Shown here one piece after another: positions 57,561-64,000 of a DNA stretch of 64,000 nucleotides. Made by a program: the position numbers and the translations under genes. Location of the stretch: contig NC_073696.1 in the NCBI RefSeq assembly GCF_029784165.1, positions 156,660,768 through 156,724,767 on the forward strand, written 5' to 3'. This DNA is from Wyeomyia smithii. Taxonomy: Eukaryota > Arthropoda > Insecta > Diptera > Culicidae. The stretch's first letter is position 1; each line of letters opens with the position of its first letter. The notes under the pieces are model-generated. The model saw only the letters and a program-made list of their open reading frames with translations, had not been told where the DNA came from and did not search any database.

Positions 57561-59162
57561 TTATTTCCGAAAAATCGGTCTATAAAATTTGTCGGCACTT
57601 TCCCTTGCGCGTTGCAGGGATTGAATCCTCTGGTTGTTCAAGTGTCTACTGTAAGAATTGAGGTCTTCGGAAGCCGCTTGTTTCGGTACGCCGAATTCTT
57701 CATGTACCTCGAAGAAACATTTCCTGAGCTCCTCCGCAGCTACTGGTAGTCCCTCTGATGTCAAAGTAATTTGTATGCTGGTTTTCGTCATACCGTCGTA
57801 GCAAACCGTTGGGTCTTTGTCATGCATGTACGCAAGGTAGAGACGTACGAGGTGCATAATTTTTGGATCTCGTAAACGCGCCTTCAGAAAACGCCCGTCT
57901 CCAACAGCTGATTGTTGTGTTCGGTGGACAACAGGAGGACGCATGGGGTCGAGCGACCACGATGTTGGGTGCGATTCTAATGTTGCTAACGAAGTAGTGT
58001 TCTCAGTTGGTGGTGAGTTTGATGGTGAATATTATGTTGGTTCTGGTTTTCTGAACAATAAGGGTTTATGGTTTCACTCTTTCGGAAGTTGATGAAATTT
58101 GGAACTGTGAGGCCTGCTATTGGGTGGTCAATAGTTGATGGTGGTCCGGCAAATTTAACTTTGGCGGTTGCCAGTAATTGTTTATCCGATCCATTGACAC
58201 GGACCTGATCGTTTTGGTAAGTGTGTGTGAACTTGTGGTTGTTGTTGATATAGTTACTATTCGTTGTATTGTTACTGTTGCTGTTGGTGGTATGGTTTCG
58301 ATTGCTGTTGAAGTTTTTCGATTCAATATATTGTCGCCTCCTGCGTCTCCTGTTTCGTCTAGATTTTTCGGCAGCCTTTTCTTGGAGGCTACAAGTCCGT
58401 TGTCTAGCATCATATTCCGACCAGTCTGGCAGCCAGCGCCATTTATTGCCCAAAAATCGCCATCCTGGCGAAGAATGGTCCATTATGGGTTTCGTAGCTT
58501 TATTGTTAGCTGCCAAAGTTTGATTTAATTCTTCATGCATGCAGTCTTGTTGTGATGCGCTAGTTTGATCAATTTGGAGACTGGTAATAGCTCCAGAGAC
58601 AAATTTTACCTCGTCGAGAATTTCACGAAGAGCAGAATCAGCATTAGACTGCGCTGAACCGGTTTCAATTGTAGCGAGTAGTTTGTTGATTGACCCTGTC
58701 GTTGAGTTTGTAGCTGCTGCTGCTGTCGCTGCTGACTTAGCCATCACTTCAACAGCTGCTGAGGTGTCCGAATGTGTATCAAGAAGTGTTGAAATTTTGT
58801 TTTTTATTTCTGCGGCACTGACTTTGTTGCTGCTCGCGGCGTTGGTGATGGTAAGTTTAATTTCGTTCAGGCTTTTTTCAATATGCTCCAGCAAGTTATC
58901 ATGAGTCGCACTGAGATTTTTATAATTTGAAAGCAACTTATGGTTTGTTTCTGAGATGAGATGTCAGAGCCTTAAGATTTAGGTCGGTCACGAACTTTTC
59001 CTGGCAGTCCTGACATAGCGGCAGCATAAAAGTGCGCAGGATTTCCCCGCGATTTCTTTGTGCACCTATGCACGCAGCATGAAATGTTCGGTTACAGATT
59101 CCGTGACACCGCCATAGGTAGCGATTGTCACCTTGCGCACAGTTTACGATACCGCACTTCAT
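57561..59162 (-). pseudogene. LINE ORF1 with PHD-type zinc finger
   Basis: From an ATG at 59162 the N-terminus reads MKCGIVNC and on through WRCHGICNRTFHAACIG to LCQDC, a Cys/His pattern of a PHD finger, known from ORF1 of some insect LINEs. The middle, 57986-58936, has an Ala/Ser/Thr-rich predicted coiled-coil stretch, then WRFLGNKWRWLPDWSEYDAR, an Arg-rich run RRNRRRRRR and an Asn/Thr-rich tail. The C-terminal frame 57561-57944 includes DPKIMHLVRLYLAYMHDKDP. Frame breaks lie near 58945 and between 57945 and 57985. The protein would bind element RNA. It is not expected to be functional as it stands. Confidence 0.77.
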
Positions 59163-59305
59163 TATTCTCGCGACGTTAGCAAATGACCGTATCAAGAAAA
59201 AAAAAACAAATAAACTACTTTAAAATGCTTGCACGCGTTCCACACATCGTCGGTTGGATGAAAAAAAAATGTTGAGGTACAAAAGAAAGTTAAGTAGTAA
59301 AAAAA

Positions 59306-59623
<318 letters not shown>

Positions 59624-60338
59624 TATAGTGCAGCACGCGCGTCCGAACTCGACGACGGTCCGTAAGAAACCTTTCCATCAGTGTATAATCGCGTGAAATA
59701 TCCGTAACCGGACTTTCCATGGTAGGCGATGCAATCAGATACGAGCATGTTTGAAGATTCATACTACTCCACTGTTATGCGCAAACAGCACAATTCTATC
59801 TATTCGAGTATAGACTTCTAAAAAGTGATCTACAGAAAAAAAATAATAGGTTTCAAAACGGCTAACTAAAAACACCGGGTGCATCAAATATGCAACACAA
59901 TCCAATTAATTTCCTATACCGATATGAGCCCACCGCGCACACCAGACAATTCGATACACAAAAATAAAATATATGTAATACAATATCATTTCAGATTTTA
60001 CTTCGCACCGCATGAAGTATATTACCAACACTAATATCAATACTTATCCTTGTGATTCCCGTTTCGTCTTGGTATTGTGACACACGGGCGAGTAGTAACA
60101 GGAACATCTGATGCAAAAGATGCATTGTGTTGCGCACAAAGTTTGGGATTAAGCAGACTGATGAAAATCAGCAACACTTCGATTTTCGTTTTCCTTTTCG
60201 CCCTGATAAAAAAAAACGCAAAGCTCAGCGAAAGAAAAAAAAAAAAACACAAGCCCGATCGATATCAAATGTCAACATAGCGAAACCATTCCTTTACATT
60301 CTTGCTGCGTCGTTTCTCCCTTCACAAACACTCTTATT
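59624..60338. other. No supported gene between TA array and LINE fragment
   Basis: 59624-59760 may belong to the LINE 5' region on the minus strand. 60127-60348 has a Lys/Arg-rich frame caused by an A-rich run (60205-60250) and shows no domain. Confidence 0.4.
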
Positions 60339-60752
60339 CAACACCTGAAAAATATCCTGCACATGATGTTGGTTTACATCAACATCCCTCGATAAGTTTG
60401 TATAAAATGCAAAATAATCGCGGTCGCGATCCTCTTCAGAAAACGTTGTATAGATTTCTTGGAAGAATTTTACAAAAAGATTACAAATCCTTTTTTCCCG
60501 AGCTATCCCCGACATTTTCGTCAAGATGCAATGAAGAGGGAAAATCGATAGGATTAAGTTTGGTTTTCACGTAATTATAGGGGTTTTTCGAACAGGATTT
60601 TATTGCCAGTTCAGTTTTTGCATTATATTCATCTAATGCATTACTGATGGCCAGATTAAGTTGATCGCTTTTATAGGTTTTATGTGCTTTTTGTTTATGG
60701 TTTTTTAAATTACCACACAGGTTTTTTTGTATTGCCAATACGTCTGCTTAAA
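60339..60752 (-). pseudogene. Second fragment of the jockey/CR1-like LINE (linker to RT start)
   Basis: Minus-strand readings RICNLFVKFFQEIYTT and DYFAFYTNLSR match the RT start at 48780-48960, and NALDEYNAKTELAIKSC matches the linker at about 49080-49130. The two pieces lie in different frames, so the fragment is broken. It has no further RT sequence; its left edge (TTCAACACCTGAAAAATATC at 60339) corresponds to about 48812 of the larger element. Confidence 0.85.
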
Positions 60753-60796
60753 CTTTTTTGACATGAGTTCTATCACCAGAGACACCGTGCCTAATA

Positions 60797-62096
60797 TAGA
60801 CCGTTCCGATAATTATAAATACACTTACAATCAATCGTCATTTCAAATAACGTGCAGTATTCAACCAAACGTTGGCTGCGTCCTGTTATTTACATCCAAA
60901 AAAAACAGATGCTGTCATTTTTTCTAACATTTAGTGCGAAATTTTGAAAATGCGTGGCCTTTCTCCCGAGCAAAGAAAGCGAATTGTGCACAAATGGGGC
61001 ACCCTGAGTGGTTTTTCTATAAGAAAATTAGCCAGAGAAGAAGGTATAAATGTCGGAACCGTTCAAACCGCATTGCGGAAGTTTTGTGAAGAGTGCACAT
61101 TTACTGATGCCCCAAGACGTGGTAGAAAACCCGGGCCTGTTGATCCCACAATGGACAAAAAGGCTAAGAAATACAACAAGCGGCATCCTTCAGTATCAGT
61201 ACGAGATGTGGCGAGAAAGCTTGGAACCTCGACGAGTAACGTTATGCGTGCCAAGGGAAAAATGGGTCTGCAGACCCGTCGGAAGCAGAAGCAGCCAAAA
61301 CGAAATCCAAAACAAGCTGAATCTGTGAAACCGAGAGCTCGGAAGCTTTATGACAAACTTCTGACCAAAAAATGGGGTGTGTTATCATGGATGACGAAAC
61401 CTACATAAAACTGGACTATAAGACTCTGCCAGGACCGCAATTTTATACATCACCGAACGGAAAGGATGTCTCTGCACCAGTGAAAGCCATTTACACCGAA
61501 AAATTCGGCAAGAAGGTAATGGTTGGGCAGGCCATTTGTGAATGTGGGAAAATATCTCGTCCATTCATTACGAATGACACAATGAATGGTAAAATTTACG
61601 TGAAAGAGTGTTTGCAGAAAAGGTTGTTACCCATGGTTAAGCAGCATAACAATCCTCCAATCTTTTGGCCCGATCGTGCTTCCTGCCATTACTCTAAGGA
61701 TGCACTAGGGTGGTATAAAACAAATAATGTCACATGTGTCCCAAGGGAGATGAATCCTCCAAACTGCCCTGAAATTCGCCCTATTGAAACTTTTTGGGCT
61801 TTGGCCAAGGCAAAGCTGAGGAAATATGTCAAACCAGCGGACAATGTTGAAAAATTTAAAAAAGATTGGCTTAAAGTGGTAAAAATGGTCGGAGAACACA
61901 CTGTGCAAAAGCTTATGAGTAGTGTTAAGAGAAAAGTTAGAGAACTCGCGTATCCTACGAAAAATAATCCAAACTTGAATTGAAACTGGAAAGAAAACAC
62001 TTATTATCTATATTTCAGAATAAAATGACCCGAAAAATCCTGTATTTTTTGTTTTACTCAAGAAAGAAGATGTATTTATAATTTCGGAACAGTCTA
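60797..62096 (+). mobile_element. ITmDD37E mariner-type transposon, complete with TIRs
   Basis: This is a 1300-bp element. The left end is TAGACCGTTCCGATAATTAT and the right end read inward is TAGACTGTTCCGAAATTATA, about 28 bp of TIR with small differences. TA flanks both sides (60795-60796, 62097-62098). It lies just beside the LINE fragment. Length, TIRs, TA sites and transposase fit the ITmDD37E group described from mosquitoes. Confidence 0.9.
60950..61983 (+). pseudogene. ITmDD37E transposase, apparently one frameshift
   Basis: The ATG at 60950 begins MRGLSPEQRKRIVHKW. A paired helix-turn-helix region (SIRKLAREEGINVGTVQTAL, then a Pro/Arg hinge, then VRDVARKLGTSTSNVMRA) extends to about residue 110. 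The catalytic core follows: D1 in VIMDDETYIKLDYKTLPGPQ, D2 in FWPDRASCHYS and E in CPEIRPIETFWAL, with 37 residues between D2 and E. The only break seen is a one-base shift near 61370-61380 in a GGGG-containing stretch, just before D1. The 3' frame ends TGA at 61981-61983. If the shift is a sequencing error, the gene may be intact. Confidence 0.88.
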
Positions 62097-62098
62097 TA

Positions 62099-62925
62099 AT
62101 CTATTGTTGCGAGGAAATACTACAACAGATTTAAAACATTCATGTAGACAGAAAAAAGAAAAACCCAGGAGTTTTCTCGCAAAATTGTTTCGATCCTGTT
62201 AGAAACAGGGGATTTTTCAGTCCAATGACCCTGGATTTGGCCATAATTTGTTTAAATGCTCGTTATACGGAGATGTGTGCGATTATGCTACATTTGATTC
62301 CTTGTAATTAGAAGTGGTGATGTTCATTGTATGAGAGTCGTCTTACCTCCCCATCTTTTTTTCTATTTTTCATCAACTACATAAAACTAATCTATAATTC
62401 ATGCATATTACAGAAGTTTGCGCAATAATAGAACGCGTATCCATAAAAACTTATTCGTAGCCATGGTGATACAAGCTATGATTAGATTGACTTTGTATAT
62501 AGACCAAGCAATTATACGTAGGGGTGTAATATATTATGGCAACGAAAGTTCTCGACATGGCATAGATAACACGGTAAGAAACAATGCTATTTGTATAGTA
62601 CGTGTCCATGTTATTTATATTCCACGAACAATGTGTACTTTCATTCAACTAAGGTATTCTGGTAGTTAATGTTTTTCTAGGGTGGTTTACCGTTAAAACA
62701 AAAACCGGTAAAACCGATATTTTTTCAATACCGAAATACCGGTATTGGAGAGGCGAAAAACCGGTATTTTCGGTATTTTTCTTAAAATTGAAAATAACAC
62801 TTGTCACAATTTTCATAAATCATTGTAGGGCTAATGAATGCTACCAACTTAGGTAGGCGTTAAAAATCATATGACGGTGTATATAATAAATACATTTACA
62901 TAAAAGCAACATTGAACATATCGGG
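62099..62925. other. No gene; cluster of CCGGTATT words
   Basis: 62695-62785 contains five or so close copies of ACCGGTATT or its variants (CCGGTA, CCGATATT, CGGTATTTTCGGTATTTT). The frame at 62418-62669 has no recognisable feature. Confidence 0.5.
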
Positions 62926-63735
62926 TTCGCCACAGAAGGCAGAATCACGAAAGGCAGAAGCACGAAAGGCAGAATCATGAAAGGCAGAACTCTATGACCG
63001 TACACAAAAGGCAGAACATTTCAAAAGGCAGAATTTGGAAGGGCACGAAAGGCAGAATCACTGGTAGCAGAACCTGACTCACGATAGCCAAGTGCGAATC
63101 CTGGTCACGGTAGCAAAGCTGTTACTCTACATTTATTATTTGATAACCAGTTTTGATGGGAGGTGCAAATTAAGCCTAATTATTAGATCCGAAACGCGCC
63201 AACTGGTTTGGCTCAGGTCCTTAAGACTCTCACGGCATCGCGGAGAGTAATTTTTCGATGTTAGATATAACTTACACTAGTCTCAGCGGCTTGTTGGTTA
63301 TAATTAACATAAAACAATTCATGCGGCGAAGACGCATAATCGAGGACAAGGAACCGAGGCGGCACAAAGCCGCCGTGGTTTCCGCGGTCCGAGCCGGCCG
63401 CCGATTCGCCGTCGGAAGCGGCGGCCTCTCGCATACAAACAACTGATCTACTGGTTTTCTAGGATTATTCAAACAGGTTTTCTTTCCCTTAGTTAAGTCC
63501 GAACGAGCGGTAGCGAGTAAGGACAGCATGCACTTGGACAATAGAGTCGGCCAAAGGCCGCGAGTGTGTGTTGTCAAAAAGAAAATAGACCATTTTTTGG
63601 TTCTGCCATTCGTGCTCTTTGAGATTCTGCCATTCGTTATTCTGCCTTATGAAATATTCTGCCTTTCGTAATTCTGCTTCTCGTAATTCTGCCTTTCGTG
63701 ATTCTGCCTTTTGATTTTCTGCCTTTCGTAGGAGA
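62926..63735. mobile_element. Foldback element with tandem 15-mer arms
   Basis: The left arm (62926-63075) is built of degenerate tandem units around ACGAAAGGCAGAATC. The right arm (63598-63735) is the inverse (units around GATTCTGCCTTTCGT). The 520-bp centre holds a GC-rich stretch (63340-63435) with short inverted pairs such as GGCGGC-ACAAA-GCCGCC. Tandem-repeat inverted arms are the hallmark of foldback-type transposons. No transposase is visible. Confidence 0.75.
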
Positions 63736-64000
63736 CCCATTTATTTTCTAAGTAAAACAGCTAATCTCTATACACACTCATACTTACAGGGGCAACTAGT
63801 GAGTTTCGAACCTACTAGTCAACTACAAATTCTGAAAATCATAGTTTGAGGCAGCAATCACAATCATGGTCGCGAAAAAACGCAAGTAATTATTCGTTTT
63901 GTGCTATTTCAAGGTAAAACTAAAAACATAAGATAAAAATATAAATTTGGATTAGGAATTTATTTTTTGTTTGGCATCTCCGTGTGCATTGCACAGGTTG
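63736..64000. other. Right edge, no feature seen
   Basis: It is AT-rich. A GGTTCGAAAC word on the minus strand near 63815 resembles a tRNA B box, but no tRNA fold follows. Confidence 0.35.

Larger units (their letters stand above)
47240..59200 (-). mobile_element. Jockey/CR1-like LINE, split by Penelope cluster
   Basis: The element runs on the minus strand from a 5' part near 59200 through ORF1 and ORF2 to a 3' end near 47240, where the minus strand shows AATAAA (plus TTTATT at 47250-47255). It is interrupted at 49771-57018 by a Penelope-like cluster flanked by TATGGATTTTAG at 49759-49770 and 57019-57030. Without that insertion the element would be about 4.7 kb, close to full length. Confidence 0.82.

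Noticed and set aside
62926..63075. CRISPR-like appearance of short regular repeats
   Set aside because: Units are about 15 bp, degenerate, nearly contiguous, and have an inverted partner; the sequence is eukaryotic.
63795..63830. Possible tRNA or SINE B box (GGTTCGAAAC on the minus strand)
   Set aside because: No A box or cloverleaf could be found around it.

Overview
The window looks like a gene-poor, transposon-dense stretch of an insect genome, most likely a mosquito and probably an aedine one. The reasons are a near-complete ITmDD37E mariner-type transposon, a BEL/Pao element with a tRNA-Tyr-like primer site, Penelope-like elements with GIY-YIG domains, several non-LTR retrotransposons, and many copies of a repeat carrying TCAGAGATGGCTGGACCGAT modules that I associate with mosquito intergenic DNA. 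No host gene, tRNA, rRNA or CRISPR array could be supported. All comparisons were made by eye.

Layout. Positions 1-1016 are a unique flank. Positions 1017-19936 (copy A, about 18.9 kb) and 19939-41971 (copy B, about 22.0 kb) form a direct tandem segmental duplication. Each copy holds, in order: a broken gag plus retropepsin fragment of a Ty3/gypsy-like element; a forward copy of the mosquito repeat; an AT-rich spacer; two reverse copies of that repeat, the second split by a deleted BEL/Pao element (5-bp target duplication GTTTA); a 232-bp MITE; and another forward repeat copy split by a 1390-bp TIR element that carries a decayed DUF7869-like protein. Each copy ends at the fifth codon of a maT-type mariner. 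Copy B alone carries two further LTR insertions, 23547-25582 and 31989-33319, each with a clean 4-bp target duplication and an intact empty site in copy A. The order of events is therefore mariner present, then duplication, then LTR insertions and private decay of each copy.

After the duplication come the rest of the maT mariner (to 43083), degenerate inverted repeats, a Tc1-type DD34E transposon on the minus strand (about 43877-45095) cut by a solo LTR related to the BEL element (45106-45650), and a 5'-truncated LINE RT (45905-47171). A jockey/CR1-like LINE on the minus strand (about 47240-59200) follows. It has a PHD-finger ORF1 and an APE-RT ORF2, and its APE domain is split at a 12-bp target duplication by a 7.25-kb Penelope-like cluster (49771-57018). 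That cluster contains one inverted partial copy, one 5'-truncated direct copy and one nearly full direct copy.

The right end holds a 314-bp (TA)n array, a second fragment of the same LINE, a 1.3-kb ITmDD37E element with TIRs, TA duplication and apparently one frameshift, and a foldback element whose arms are tandem 15-mers related to ACGAAAGGCAGAATC (62926-63735).

Nearly every coding segment is broken. The genes do not act together as a pathway; the window records nested insertions. The large inverted arms (Penelope pair, mosquito-repeat arms, foldback) could produce double-stranded or small RNAs, but that is inference.
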